Shown one piece after another: positions 43,678-52,657 of a stretch of 64,000 nucleotides of DNA (position 1 is its first letter; each line of letters begins with the position of its first letter). The notes beneath the pieces were generated by a model that saw only the letters and a list, made by a program, of their open reading frames with translations, made no database searches and was not told the DNA's origin. A program made the translations under genes and the position numbers. The DNA comes from Parabacteroides sp. AD58 (GTDB lineage Bacteria; Bacteroidota; Bacteroidia; Bacteroidales; Tannerellaceae), in assembly GCF_023744375.2 (NCBI RefSeq), contig NZ_CP146284.1, forward strand, positions 124,001-188,000, given 5' to 3'.

Positions 43678-44682
43678 TTACGGCTTATATTTAGCTTGTG
43701 ATAAAAGTTCCTGGGCATTTTGTTGTTGCATCAGTGTTTGCAGCGAAACATTGTTCTCCTTCATGTAACTGGAAACGATTTGCCAGCCAATCCAGGTACC
43801 GATATTTCCCGGAGTTTCGTCCGAGAGGAACGTACATGGTTTGTCATCCAGATATTTGGAGGTAGTTAACTGGTCCGGCGTATAAAGATGTTTACGCTGG
43901 ATAATCGTGTTCCAAAGCGTCAACTCGTTGGCTGTGCACCAGGCATAATCTTTCTCTTTATATCCCATCAGCTGGGCCGGAGTGATTTCGGGTAAGGCCA
44001 GATGGACGATGTATTTGATTATCCCTTCATAAATCATCCGGTCGAGCAGTACATTCTCATTTCCTTCAAACGGATATTCGCTCATCAGCCAGCCTGCCAG
44101 ATAATCAGCCGCAACTAGCGGGCGTTGCATCTTGATACGCTGATAGTCATAGAAGAAATCCTGATACAGCGGATACGTTTCTCCCATGTATTTGTCGATA
44201 GACAGAGACAGCAGACTGTCTGCTGCCAGCACATTCTGGTTGAATCCGGATACGTGCATGTAGCAAGCCGGAACCTGCATATCCGGGAAATTGGCTTTCA
44301 GGAATGCGAAACCTTTTCCCAACTGGCTTTCAATATCACTCACGTCCTGATACTCATGAACGGCATCTTCATATAAATTCTTGAGTGTCGGTTCTGAATA
44401 GTAGGTAACCAGTTGATCGAAAAATCCGGGTACTGCAGGCGACTGCAGGTTCAGTATGCCTTTCCCGGTAATTTCGAGCATTGCCGGATATTCTTTTAAC
44501 AACTCCTGTTCCAGAGCTGTATCCTGGGTTTCGATGAATTGCAGCAAGGCTTTGTCAAAACGCTGGATATGTATGGGAAGTGTATCGGTCGGAGTCTGAA
44601 TCTGGCTCGGCTGACTATTGCAACTGCTGATGGATATGGCCAAGAAGAGCAGGCTGCCTATCATTTTCTTTATGTGTCTCAT
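43678..44682 (-). CDS. GldB-like gliding-motility family lipoprotein
   Basis: Start ATG 44682 (MRHIKKM) gives 334 residues and a lipobox SISSC (Cys21); an upstream in-frame ATG at 44715 is unlikely. The sequence pattern (IHIQRFDKALLQF, ACYMHVSGFNQNVLA, SIDKYMG, YPLYQDFFYDYQRIKMQ, NIGTWIGWQIVSSYM) is that of GldB, a lipoprotein needed for gliding in Flavobacteria and present in non-gliding Bacteroidetes that have T9SS. Its biochemical role is unknown. It is divergent from the MATE gene; -7 boxes for both lie in the gap. Confidence 0.82.
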   Translation of the reverse strand: MRHIKKMIGSLLFLAISISSCNSQPSQIQTPTDTLPIHIQRFDKALLQFIETQDTALEQELLKEYPAMLEITGKGILNLQSPAVPGFFDQLVTYYSEPTLKNLYEDAVHEYQDVSDIESQLGKGFAFLKANFPDMQVPACYMHVSGFNQNVLAADSLLSLSIDKYMGETYPLYQDFFYDYQRIKMQRPLVAADYLAGWLMSEYPFEGNENVLLDRMIYEGIIKYIVHLALPEITPAQLMGYKEKDYAWCTANELTLWNTIIQRKHLYTPDQLTTSKYLDDKPCTFLSDETPGNIGTWIGWQIVSSYMKENNVSLQTLMQQQNAQELLSQAKYKP

Positions 44683-44727
44683 AACGGGTAATTTTTTCTG
44701 TAAACGGAAATCCACGCAGGATTATTG

Positions 44728-44749
44728 TATCTTTGTGGAAGCAAAGGTA
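44728..44749. promoter_or_regulatory. Divergent -7 boxes for the GldB-like and MATE genes
   Basis: TATCTTTG (44728-44735, plus) points to the MATE gene and TACCTTTG (44749-44742, minus) to the GldB-like gene. They fit the -7 consensus; no clear -33 elements are seen. Confidence 0.5.
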
Positions 44750-44800
44750 AGATTATATTTTGTAATCGGTTGTCTGATTTATAGGATATCGGGAGAGATT

Positions 44801-46123
44801 ATGCAATATTCGAACAAACAAATACTCAAGATTACATTTCCAGTCCTGATCAGTCTGTTGATGGAACATCTGGTCGGTCTGACTGATACGGCTTATTTAG
44901 GACGGGTAGGCGAGGTGGAATTGGGCGCTTCGGCTTTGGCTGGTGTTTATTATCTGGTCATATATATGCTTGGTTTTGGTTTTAGCGTGGGTGCTCAAGT
45001 CCTGATGGCCCGTCGGAACGGAGAAGGTAATTATCATCGGATTGGTGATGTATTCAGGCAAGGGACGTTGTTCCTGTTGGCTTTTGCTACCTTGCTGTTT
45101 TTCTGTTCCCACGCTTATTCGCCCGTACTGCTACGCGGATTAATCGAATCGGATGCCGTCTATCAGGCTACGGTCGATTATATTGACTGGCGTGTCTATG
45201 GTTTCTTCTTTTCTTTTGTGTCTGTTATGTTCCGTGCTTTTTATGTCGGGACAACACATACCCGCGTATTGACGGCAAGCTCGTTGGTGATGGTCGGGAC
45301 AAATGTGATTCTGAATTATATCCTGATATTCGGAAAATTGGGATTACCGGCTTTGGGTATTAAAGGAGCTGCCATTGCCTCTTCTATTTCGGAAGCTGTA
45401 TCCATGTTGTTCTTCATTGTTTATACATTCAAGTATGTAGATTACAAGAAGTACGAACTCTTTGGCAAATGGCGTTTTGAGTTTGGGGTTTTCCGGCAAA
45501 TTATGCGGGTTTCCGTCTGGATCATGATACAGAACGGCATTGCCTTTTGTGGGTGGTTTATCTTTTTCGTAGCGATGGAGCACCATGGAGAAAGGCCTTT
45601 GGCCATTACAAATGTAGTGAGAAGCATATCGGCGTTTCTGTTTATGTTTGTCAATGCTTTTGCTTCTACCAACAGTTCGCTGGTCAGTAACCTGATCGGT
45701 GCCGGAGAGACTGAAAAGGTACTGCCATTATGCCGGCAGATGATCCGTTTGAGTTATTCCTTTGTCCTGCCATTGGCTTTGTTGATGGCCTTGTTTCCGA
45801 CCTTCGTTTTACGGATTTATACCGACAATATGGATTTAGTAACCAGTGCGGTTCCTTCGTTGTGGGTCATGCTTTCTTCTTATCTGATAGCTGTTCCCGC
45901 CTTTGTGTATTTCATGAGTGTATCGGGAACCGGAAACACCGGTGTAGCTCTCCGTCTGGAAATGATGAGTATATTTGTCTATATCCTGTATATTATTGGA
46001 ATTGTTGTTATCCGGAAAGCGGATGTGGCTGTATGCTGGACGACCGAACATGTGTATGATCTGATGGTCCTGATGTCTTATTTCTATTTGCTGAAAGGAA
46101 ACTGGAGAAACAAGAAGATATAA
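44801..46123 (+). CDS. MATE family multidrug efflux transporter
   Basis: Starting at ATG 44801 (GGGAGAG ribosome site upstream), the product is 440 residues with about twelve hydrophobic segments. It begins with the usual MATE pattern, TFPVLISLLMEHLVGLTDTAYLGRVG, and continues with YYLVIYMLGFGFSVGAQVLMAR. MATE proteins expel cationic drugs or metabolites using sodium or proton gradients; the substrate cannot be read from sequence. The 61 codons of open frame upstream overlap the GldB-like gene and are not considered coding. Confidence 0.9.
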   Translation: MQYSNKQILKITFPVLISLLMEHLVGLTDTAYLGRVGEVELGASALAGVYYLVIYMLGFGFSVGAQVLMARRNGEGNYHRIGDVFRQGTLFLLAFATLLFFCSHAYSPVLLRGLIESDAVYQATVDYIDWRVYGFFFSFVSVMFRAFYVGTTHTRVLTASSLVMVGTNVILNYILIFGKLGLPALGIKGAAIASSISEAVSMLFFIVYTFKYVDYKKYELFGKWRFEFGVFRQIMRVSVWIMIQNGIAFCGWFIFFVAMEHHGERPLAITNVVRSISAFLFMFVNAFASTNSSLVSNLIGAGETEKVLPLCRQMIRLSYSFVLPLALLMALFPTFVLRIYTDNMDLVTSAVPSLWVMLSSYLIAVPAFVYFMSVSGTGNTGVALRLEMMSIFVYILYIIGIVVIRKADVAVCWTTEHVYDLMVLMSYFYLLKGNWRNKKI

Positions 46124-46151
46124 AGACGGGTTATAGGAGCGGTGTATAAAA

Positions 46152-46207
46152 AAGAAACCCGATAGCTGCATTTCTGAATGAAAAAGAGAGCAGGTATCGG
46201 GTTTCTT
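46152..46207. terminator. Bidirectional terminator after the MATE gene
   Basis: AAGAAACCCGATA (46152-46164) pairs perfectly with TATCGGGTTTCTT (46195-46207) between two convergent genes. Confidence 0.8.
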
Positions 46208-46221
46208 CTGTTTTGAGTGTA

Positions 46222-47481
46222 TTACTTAACTTCCTCTTTGTGGAAATATTCGATCAGGAATTTCCAGTTGTCCTGAATGATTTCTTTTCCTCGCTCAGGA
46301 CCAGCCAGACTCTTCGTCTGTGCGTCGGCCAGCATTCCCCGTTTAGTCATTTCAATCAGGGTGCTTGTACTGCAATGTTTAACGATAAAGAAGCCCAAAG
46401 CTGCCTTTTCGGCTCTTTCTTTATTGTAGAACGGATTCTTTTCGTCTTTAATGCAGTCGATATCTAATGTCAGAACCTGAATGCCGTCTTCAGGAGAAGC
46501 ATACACACCGAATTTACGCGGCGCATTAGATGGTTTGCCTTCTGTAAAGACTTTTCCGATCTTTTCAGTCAGGAAGTCATATAATTCTGCTTCACTCTTC
46601 ATATAGATCAGGACGTCATCCGGTACAACTTCCTTGAATTTCTTATAATCATCCTGTACACTTTCCCGTCTTTCTTTCTCTTTCGGATCAATAAAGGCCA
46701 TGCTTTTCTCAGCTTCTTCTTTGAAGATAGCATAATCCGGATGTTCGGGAGAAATGATTTTGTAGAGCCATTGCGGTGAAGTATAAGCCAGGAAGGGCAG
46801 ACGGCTGACGTGCGCCAACAGGTTATGAATAATCAGGACATCACGTTCGTTCGTCTGGATGCCCTGTTCCTGCCAGTATCCTTTTGTCGTTTCTGTTAAT
46901 TCTGCGTTGGTATCCGTCAGCAGATACGAATTATAGTGGAACCAATACAACAGGTTGTTGTAATTGTCCGGATTGTCGTAGCGGGTTTCATTGCTGAACA
47001 GTTCCTGCATGCGTGTATTTTCCGGAGCAACAGTCCATTCATCGCAGAAGATTTTATAGATCATATTGGCAGCTGCCTGGTTGGCTGGATTGTCCGGATT
47101 GACGAATGTGCCTTTTCTCCATCCGTGGTATTGCTGGGTAAAGTGCCATAACAGAAAACGGACGTCTTCCAGATTGGCTTCATCTTCATAATAATGGTCG
47201 CTAGTCGTAAAGAAAGGCAGGTAATGACCATATCTTTCTTTGAATCCATGGATAAAGGTTCTCCAGATATTCGTCTGCGAAATGACATCTTCGAAGTAAG
47301 CGGCCATGCGGATAGAAATCTGCTTGGCTTCATCTCCTTCAAATGAATTGATCAGTTCGGTTGCTACTAATATATCATAGATGCGATTGGCAATAATCGT
47401 ATAATACGAGTCAACCGGCGTGCTTTGTACATACGGATGCAGGACAAGCCAGTCTTTCGAGAAAATTTTAATGTTTTTCAT
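46222..47481 (-). CDS. DUF3843-like protein, function unknown
   Basis: The 419-residue product has no signal peptide or transmembrane helix and looks like a soluble cytoplasmic protein with a mixed, aromatic-rich sequence (WLVLHPY, YYTIIANRIYDILV, FLLWHFTQQYHGWRKG). It resembles a Bacteroidetes-specific family annotated DUF3843, from memory of its pattern; this should be treated as tentative. It is monocistronic: a terminator follows it and a TATCTTTG -7 box (47511-47518, minus) precedes it by 29 bp. Confidence 0.7.
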   Translation of the reverse strand: MKNIKIFSKDWLVLHPYVQSTPVDSYYTIIANRIYDILVATELINSFEGDEAKQISIRMAAYFEDVISQTNIWRTFIHGFKERYGHYLPFFTTSDHYYEDEANLEDVRFLLWHFTQQYHGWRKGTFVNPDNPANQAAANMIYKIFCDEWTVAPENTRMQELFSNETRYDNPDNYNNLLYWFHYNSYLLTDTNAELTETTKGYWQEQGIQTNERDVLIIHNLLAHVSRLPFLAYTSPQWLYKIISPEHPDYAIFKEEAEKSMAFIDPKEKERRESVQDDYKKFKEVVPDDVLIYMKSEAELYDFLTEKIGKVFTEGKPSNAPRKFGVYASPEDGIQVLTLDIDCIKDEKNPFYNKERAEKAALGFFIVKHCSTSTLIEMTKRGMLADAQTKSLAGPERGKEIIQDNWKFLIEYFHKEEVK

Positions 47482-47530
47482 TTGTATAAATTCTTTTTAA
47501 TTGCATGCGCAAAGATAATAGATTTTCGTT

Positions 47531-47968
47531 TCAATCCTCATCATCCGAGTCGAAATCAAAGTCAAAATCAAAATCGTCGCCTCCTTCATAGAAATCGGCA
47601 CCCGTAAACTGTTCCAGTTCGCGGCGGTCTTTTTTCGTCGGACGGCCCAAACCTTTCGCCCGGTTGACAAAGCCTGAGATACGGTTCATCTCGAGGATTT
47701 CATACTGGTCGGGTGTCGTTACGTTTTCCATAAACTGCGGGACCAGTTTGGCTCCCATCCGGTTTTCTGTCAGGTCGAGTACCTTGAACGAAAAGGTAAC
47801 GGGCGGCTTCCTGACCTGAATAATGTCGCCCACCTTAATCATTCTGGATGGTTTGACATTAACGCCGCCAATCATCACACGCCCTTTCTTGCAGGCATCG
47901 GCAGCAATGCTTCTGGTCTTGAAGATGCGCGTTGCCCACATCCATTTGTCGATACGAACTTCGTTCAT
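47531..47968 (-). CDS. S4-domain RNA-binding protein, Hsp15-like
   Basis: The 145-residue protein has an S4 domain at residues about 5-65 (RIDKWMWATRIFKTRSIAADAC, then GGVNVKPS) like Hsp15, which binds free 50S subunits with stalled nascent chains. A conserved GLGRPTKKDRRELEQF segment follows (about 105-121). The last 20 residues are almost only Asp, Phe and Glu, encoded by a GTCGAAATCAAA-like short repeat on the plus strand. It lies 6 bp after pth and is probably co-transcribed with it, which fits a shared role in rescue of stalled ribosomes. Confidence 0.85.
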   Translation of the reverse strand: MNEVRIDKWMWATRIFKTRSIAADACKKGRVMIGGVNVKPSRMIKVGDIIQVRKPPVTFSFKVLDLTENRMGAKLVPQFMENVTTPDQYEILEMNRISGFVNRAKGLGRPTKKDRRELEQFTGADFYEGGDDFDFDFDFDSDDED

Positions 47969-47974
47969 CTGTTA

Positions 47975-48538
47975 TTATTTATTATTAAATTGGTTCATCG
48001 TTAATTGAATGCCTGCCAGACAGAAGCTTTTGATGATTTCTGTCGCACGATCTAAGATGGCCGGCATCTGGTCCAGTTCTTCTTGAGGAAACTTTCCCAA
48101 GACAAAATCAATTTGTCCGCCTCTTGGAAAGTCATTTCCCAATCCGAAACGCAGGCGGGCATAGTTCTGTGTATTCAGCATCTGAGCAATATTCTTCAGT
48201 CCGTTGTGTCCGGCATCACTTCCTTTGGGCTTCAGACGTAACGTACAGAAGGGAAGAGCCAGGTCATCTACAACAATTAAAAGGTTTTCAACCGGGATAT
48301 TTTCCTTCTGCAGCCAGTAACGGACAGCATTACCACTCAGATTCATGTATGTATTAGGCTTCAGAACAACCAGCTCGCAGTTCTTGATCCGCATACGGGC
48401 TACGGCACCATATCGTTCGTCAGAAAAGGTCGCACCTGCTTGCTCTACCAAATGATTGACAACGCGGAATCCGACATTATGGCGGGTTCCCCAATATTCA
48501 GCTCCGATGTTTCCTAATCCGGTAATTAAATATTTCAT
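47975..48538 (-). CDS. pth: Peptidyl-tRNA hydrolase
   Basis: Start ATG 48538 gives 187 residues beginning [13 protein letters not shown] longer in-frame ORF to 48595 runs through the rplY terminator and is rejected. The enzyme frees tRNAs from peptidyl-t[21 protein letters not shown] contains the catalytic His, [14 protein letters not shown] the tRNA-contacting Asn, and [25 protein letters not shown] the catalytic Asp region. It sits between rplY and the Hsp15-like gene on the same strand, all translation-related. Confidence 0.94.
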   Translation of the reverse strand: MKYLITGLGNIGAEYWGTRHNVGFRVVNHLVEQAGATFSDERYGAVARMRIKNCELVVLKPNTYMNLSGNAVRYWLQKENIPVENLLIVVDDLALPFCTLRLKPKGSDAGHNGLKNIAQMLNTQNYARLRFGLGNDFPRGGQIDFVLGKFPQEELDQMPAILDRATEIIKSFCLAGIQLTMNQFNNK

Positions 48539-48571
48539 GTTATGTTTCGAGATATGTTGAATAGAAAAATA

Positions 48572-48602
48572 AAGGGGTTTATTCAAATCGAACAAACCCC
48601 TT
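48572..48602 (-). terminator. rplY terminator
   Basis: AAACCCCTT (48594-48602) and AAGGGGTTT (48572-48580) form a 9-bp stem. On the minus strand ATTTTTC follows. It separates rplY from pth. Confidence 0.8.
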
Positions 48603-48657
48603 CCTGACTAAATCTTATAAATGATAAAATATCCTTTATCTTAAGAAGACTTACACA

Positions 48658-49242
48658 TTAAGCTTTAGCCTGAGCACCACGAGCGGCACGAGTCAACTGA
48701 ACAGCGCAGACAACAGCGTTCTTAGCGTTCATGATTTCCAAGCCATCGAAGTGGATTTCACCTACCTGCATAGTCTTACCTAAGCCCAGGTGATCAACAT
48801 TGATAACCAATCTTTCAGGGATTTCTGTGTAAATAGCCTTTACTTTCAGTTTTCTCATCTGTAACTGAAGCTTACCACCGGCTTTAACACCTTCAGCGTG
48901 ACCATCCAAAACAACCGGAACTTCCATAACGATAGGTTTCGTATTGTTTACTTCCAAGAAGTCGATGTGAAGAATGGCATCAGTTACCGGGTGGAACTGG
49001 ATATCTTTCATGATGACAGTTTTCTTTTCACCATCGATTGTCAAATCAACAGCGTAGATGTCTGGAGTGTAAACCAAGTTACGAACGGCGCTGTTGGTAA
49101 CAGAAAAATGAATTACTTTTTCTCCACCGTACAGAACAGCAGGAATTTCATTGTTTTTACGCATAGCTTTCAAAGCTCTCTTCTGATCTGCCGGACATGC
49201 AGCGATCTCTCTTGACTTACCTTCTAATTGAAATGTTTTCAT
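48658..49242 (-). CDS. rplY: 50S ribosomal protein L25 (TL5/Ctc type)
   Basis: The 194-residue protein has the N-terminal 5S-rRNA-binding L25 domain (about 1-92, with PAVLYGGEKVIHFSV and HIDFLEV) and the C-terminal beta domain of the TL5/Ctc form (about 95-185, VPVVLDGHAEGVKAGGKLQ). Length agrees with the long form. It has its own promoter and terminator. Confidence 0.94.
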   Translation of the reverse strand: MKTFQLEGKSREIAACPADQKRALKAMRKNNEIPAVLYGGEKVIHFSVTNSAVRNLVYTPDIYAVDLTIDGEKKTVIMKDIQFHPVTDAILHIDFLEVNNTKPIVMEVPVVLDGHAEGVKAGGKLQLQMRKLKVKAIYTEIPERLVINVDHLGLGKTMQVGEIHFDGLEIMNAKNAVVCAVQLTRAARGAQAKA

Positions 49243-49329
49243 CTTAATTAATTAAATGTGTTACTCAAAATTAGATTGTTTATTCTAATTCGCTTTCTAA
49301 TTTTCCCATCACACGGGTAGAAAACGCGG

Positions 49330-49361
49330 CAAAGGTAGCTATTTTTTATTTCTCAGCCAAA
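49330..49361 (-). promoter_or_regulatory. rplY promoter
   Basis: On the minus strand TTTG (49361-49358), 20 bp, then TACCTTTG (49337-49330): an exact Bacteroidales promoter, with a leader of about 80 nt. Confidence 0.75.
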
Positions 49362-49435
49362 TATATAAGTTTTATTTTATTCTTTTTTAAAGTAGAAGCT
49401 CGTTCTCTATTTTTGTAATTCCAGTAATAGAAAGT

Positions 49436-49477
49436 TTAGTTCACGCCGTGAATTACTTAGTTCACGCCGTGAACTAA
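49436..49477. repeat. Doubled palindrome upstream of the AraC-type gene
   Basis: TTAGTTCACGCCGTGAA occurs at 49436-49452 and 49457-49473, exactly 21 bp apart. Each copy contains the palindrome TTCACG-C-CGTGAA; the second extends to a perfect 21-bp palindrome (49457-49477). Two turns of helix separate the copies. It lies about 200 bp before the AraC gene and 195 bp before rplY. Confidence 0.8.
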
Positions 49478-49680
49478 AGAATTTCTGCCTGATTTTAAAT
49501 GTTTGCATAACGAATTTGGATGAATTGGCTTGGAGCGATACCATTTTTTGTTGCTTATGTCTGGCGGTAGGAGAGATGTCGATAAATCTTATAAAAAAAC
49601 TAAAAGGAGATACCGCTTTCCAAATCTTTGTGTATGTTTGTATGAAATAGTGTTGTTTGGCTATAAATAAAGATGTATAT

Positions 49681-50565
49681 ATGATAGAATTGCCCTTAAT
49701 TGATTTTGATACTTTGAAATCCGGTTTGTATATATATGATTGTTATCATGATGATATATTGGTGGCCGATCTGAATGGTCAAGATGTATTTTTGAATGAC
49801 TCAGTCCGTGTCAATGCTTTGCAGGTTTTACTGGTTCTTGAGGGATCGATCGACCTGAGCATCGATTATGTTCTTTTCCAGGCTTCCGTAAATACAGTGG
49901 TTACGATTATGCCGACGCATATCACGAAAGTAATGAAGTACAGTGATAATTTCCGAGGTCGCCTGTTGGCTGTCTCGCGTGCATTCTTGGAACAGTCGGT
50001 TATGCCCAATCATTCTTCGTCGATGATTCAGTATATGCAGATTCGGAAGAACCCGACGGCTCTTCTGCAGGCGTCGGAAATAAAGGCGCTGGATGATTGT
50101 ATGCTTCGTTTGAGACAGACGATCTTGCAGACCAGTCATCATCTGCAACGTCTGCTGATTCAGAATACGTTGATGGGCTTTTTTATCGAGATGGGCAATA
50201 TCTTTTCAGAACGGAAGGAATACAATACTTCTCCTTCGTTGACACGGAAAGAAGAATTGTTTGAATCGTTCTTACGTATATTATATATGCATTGTAAGGA
50301 GCAACATGTCGTTTCATTTTATGCGGACCAATTATACATTACTCCACAGTATTTGTCGCTCATTTTAAAGGAACTGACAGGTAAGTCGGCCAATAAGTGG
50401 ATTGATGAGGCTTTGATGCAGGAAGCTAAAATCTTGTTGAAAGCGCCTCAGGCTACTGTTCAGCAGGTGGCTGATGCCTTGCATTTCTCTGATCAATCCA
50501 CTTTTGGCAAATTCTTCAAGAAACACATGGGAATGTCGCCGATGGAATATCGGAAGAATTCCTGA
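49681..50565 (+). CDS. AraC family transcriptional regulator
   Basis: ATG 49681 gives 294 residues; an upstream in-frame TTG at 49657 is less likely. The N-terminal part (about 1-180) is a cupin-like sensing domain of the type found in Bacteroidetes AraC proteins. The C-terminal 100 residues contain two helix-turn-helix motifs: VSFYADQLYITPQYLSLILK and ATVQQVADALHFSDQSTFGKFFKKHMGMSPMEYR. The target is unknown. The TATGTTTG at 49633-49640 fits a -7 box, and a doubled palindrome lies further upstream. Confidence 0.88.
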   Translation: MIELPLIDFDTLKSGLYIYDCYHDDILVADLNGQDVFLNDSVRVNALQVLLVLEGSIDLSIDYVLFQASVNTVVTIMPTHITKVMKYSDNFRGRLLAVSRAFLEQSVMPNHSSSMIQYMQIRKNPTALLQASEIKALDDCMLRLRQTILQTSHHLQRLLIQNTLMGFFIEMGNIFSERKEYNTSPSLTRKEELFESFLRILYMHCKEQHVVSFYADQLYITPQYLSLILKELTGKSANKWIDEALMQEAKILLKAPQATVQQVADALHFSDQSTFGKFFKKHMGMSPMEYRKNS

Positions 50566-50576
50566 TGTGAGTCGGT

Positions 50577-51113
50577 TCAGTCGATCTGGATATAATCTCT
50601 TTTGCGGAATTTATACCAGTTTATCAATTCGTTGACGCCATAGAAGAGGGTGGCGACTCCGAAGACTGTCAGCGTATTGGCCATCACATCCATTGGATAG
50701 ACAAGGATGAGAATACCTACGAGTAGGATCAGTGAAGGTAAAACGTAGAAGCCGTACGGAACAATGCTCCATTTGCGGGCTCTGATCAAGGTGGCTATCT
50801 GCTGTATGCCGGCCAGAACCAGGACAGCTCCCAACAAATACATCAGGATGTTGACGAAAAAGTGAGGCATGATGAGCAGCCAGGCACCTAACAGCAGGCT
50901 GCCAAGTCCGTCGAGCGGAAACATCGGTGATGTCACTTCATTTTCTTTGTTCCGCAAAAAGTAACCTACAATTGAGTAAATACCAGGTAATAAAAAGCAG
51001 GCTCCGATGACCATGATCATGTAAATAATGGCAGCTTCGGGCCACATGATGAGTACAACGCCTAAGATGATGGCCAGTACTCCGCGTAGAATGCCAATGT
51101 TTGTTCTTCTCAT
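50577..51113 (-). CDS. HdeD-like / DUF308 membrane protein
   Basis: The 178-residue product consists of about six transmembrane helices in three pairs (ILRGVLAIILGVVLIMWPEAA, IYMIMVIGACFLLPGIYSIVGYF, and so on), the DUF308 pattern seen in HdeD of enteric acid-resistance loci. Function in Bacteroidales is unknown. It ends 11 bp from the convergent AraC gene. Just upstream of its start, AAGTGAACTTCACTT (51149-51163) is a short palindrome. Confidence 0.78.
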   Translation of the reverse strand: MRRTNIGILRGVLAIILGVVLIMWPEAAIIYMIMVIGACFLLPGIYSIVGYFLRNKENEVTSPMFPLDGLGSLLLGAWLLIMPHFFVNILMYLLGAVLVLAGIQQIATLIRARKWSIVPYGFYVLPSLILLVGILILVYPMDVMANTLTVFGVATLFYGVNELINWYKFRKRDYIQID

Positions 51114-51341
51114 TTTTATTTCGTTTATGCGTTAGACTCTTTTATTAAGATAACAAGTGAACTTCACTTTTGTTGGTAGGTGACAGGTGATTTTTATTTA
51201 CCAGCAGCAAATCCGCGTTGTTGTCTTTTTGACTGCAAATGTAGAAAGATTTAGGATTCGTTGTCAAGATAATATGGATATACATAAAAGGAACGAAACT
51301 GATTCTTGATTGATGATAACGGAGGCTTGACTGGCAGAAAT

Positions 51342-51367
51342 AAAAAAAGGACTCCAAATGAAGTCCT
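51342..51367 (-). terminator. Terminator of the small 32-codon transcription unit
   Basis: On the minus strand AGGACT (51367-51362) pairs with AGTCCT (51353-51348) and is followed by seven T residues, a strong intrinsic terminator. The only ORF it can serve on that strand is the small one at 51421-51519. Confidence 0.8.
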
Positions 51368-51420
51368 CTTTTATATAGTCTTTTCAGAATTACGTTTCAA
51401 TCAAAAAGGGAATCTGGATA

Positions 51421-51519
51421 TTATAGATATCCGTTTTCCCATCTCAGCATTTCACTCTTGCCTACTTCAGCCAGATACTTTGCACATTTCTGCCACATGG
51501 CAACTAAAAACTTTTTCAT
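51421..51519 (-). CDS. Small protein of 32 residues, unknown
   Basis: ATG 51519 to TAA 51421 encodes 32 residues starting MKKFLVAMWQKCAKYLAEVG and ending RWENGYL. It is amphipathic: an aromatic and basic first half, then a charged end. There is no signal peptide cleavage site or full transmembrane segment. It is too short for ordinary gene calling. Its reality is suggested by a strong terminator 54 bp downstream, by the lack of any other gene on this strand from 51114 to 51963, and by a structured leader upstream. I do not recognise the family. Confidence 0.5.
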   Translation of the reverse strand: MKKFLVAMWQKCAKYLAEVGKSEMLRWENGYL

Positions 51520-51550
51520 TGTCGTTAAAAATTTAAATAGTTAATAATGC

Positions 51551-51627
51551 GGTTGGGTAAGATCCTTCTTTTAATTTAATAGATAACCTTGTAAAACTTT
51601 TTTCTTTCATTGGATCTTATACCAACC
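51551..51627 (-). other. Long inverted repeat in the leader of the small ORF
   Basis: GGTTGGGTAAGATCC (51551-51565) and GGATCTTATACCAACC (51612-51627) are inverted copies differing by one small indel, with a 46-nt loop. A TATTTTTG -7 box on the minus strand at 51769-51762 could start a transcript of roughly 400 nt through this structure and the small ORF. The remainder of the 51114-51963 gap holds no other supported feature. Confidence 0.5.
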
Positions 51628-51963
51628 ATTACCTAAACAACCTTGATTCTTCCTTTTCTGGTTTACGAAAAATCTGTAAAGTTTGAATCAATATCCTGAA
51701 AACAGGACTTATAACTAAACAATCTTTTCACCTCTGTGCTGTATAGTTATGTTTTACGACACAAAAATACTTTATTCATTTGTACGTTGTTCTCTTTATA
51801 GCAAAAAAATAAAGAATATGTTCTCTTTCTTGATTTATGATAAGAAAAACAGCTTAATTGGGTGTGAAATGTCAATATACAGAGCTGTTTGGGCTACTAC
51901 GGATTCAGATAAAAAGCGTATCTTTGTTGTCTGATTAATTAATTGATAAGGAACTGAACACAT

Positions 51964-52641
51964 ATGCGTATAGATATTTTGACTGTATTACCGGAAATGA
52001 TAGAAGGAATGGTGAATTGTTCTATCGTGAAACGAGCTCAGGATAAAGGACTGGCCGAAATTCATTTACATAACCTGAGAGATTATACGACTAATAAATG
52101 GCGTCGGGTAGACGACTATCCGTTTGGAGGAGAAGCAGGAATGGTAATGCAGATTGAACCGATCGACCGGGCTATTTCAGCATTAAAAGAAGAACGGGAG
52201 TACGATGAAGTGATTTATACTTCGCCGGATGGAGAGACATTCAACCAACCGATGGCAAATCAGATGTCGTTATTGAATAATCTGATAATTCTGTGCGGTC
52301 ATTATAAAGGTATCGATTACCGGATTCGCGAACATCTGATCACCAAGGAAATCTCGGTAGGTGATTATGTGCTGACCGGAGGAGAATTGGCCGCTGCTAT
52401 TATAACCGATGCAGTGGTCCGCCTTATTCCGGGTGCGATAGGAGATGAGCAGAGTGCTTTGTCTGATTCCTTTCAGGATAATTTGCTGGCACCTCCGGTT
52501 TATACGCGCCCCGCAGAATATAAAGGATGGAAAGTGCCAGACATCCTCTTGTCAGGTCATCAACGCAAGATAGAAGAATGGCGTTTGCAGCAGGCCCAGG
52601 AACGAACAGCCCGTCTTCGTCCGGATTTGCTCAAGAAGTAA
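51964..52641 (+). CDS. trmD: tRNA (guanine-N1-)-methyltransferase
   Basis: The 225-residue SPOUT enzyme methylates G37 of tRNAs. The knot region is clear: [43 protein letters not shown], and the DSFQ...[34 protein letters not shown] segments. Length is normal. It is not beside rpsP, rimM or rplS here. It is convergent with an outer-membrane barrel gene 16 bp away; GGCA-TTTG-TGCC forms a small hairpin between them. Confidence 0.95.
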   Translation: MRIDILTVLPEMIEGMVNCSIVKRAQDKGLAEIHLHNLRDYTTNKWRRVDDYPFGGEAGMVMQIEPIDRAISALKEEREYDEVIYTSPDGETFNQPMANQMSLLNNLIILCGHYKGIDYRIREHLITKEISVGDYVLTGGELAAAIITDAVVRLIPGAIGDEQSALSDSFQDNLLAPPVYTRPAEYKGWKVPDILLSGHQRKIEEWRLQQAQERTARLRPDLLKK

Positions 52642-52657
52642 AGGCATTTGTGCCCGT

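Noticed and set aside
48539..48595. N-terminal extension of Pth
   Set aside because: The extra codons lie in the rplY terminator hairpin; the conserved protein starts at ATG 48538.
51749..51934. 61-codon plus-strand ORF upstream of trmD
   Set aside because: No ribosome site, composition like the AT-rich spacer, no domain; it overlaps the likely promoter of the minus-strand small unit.
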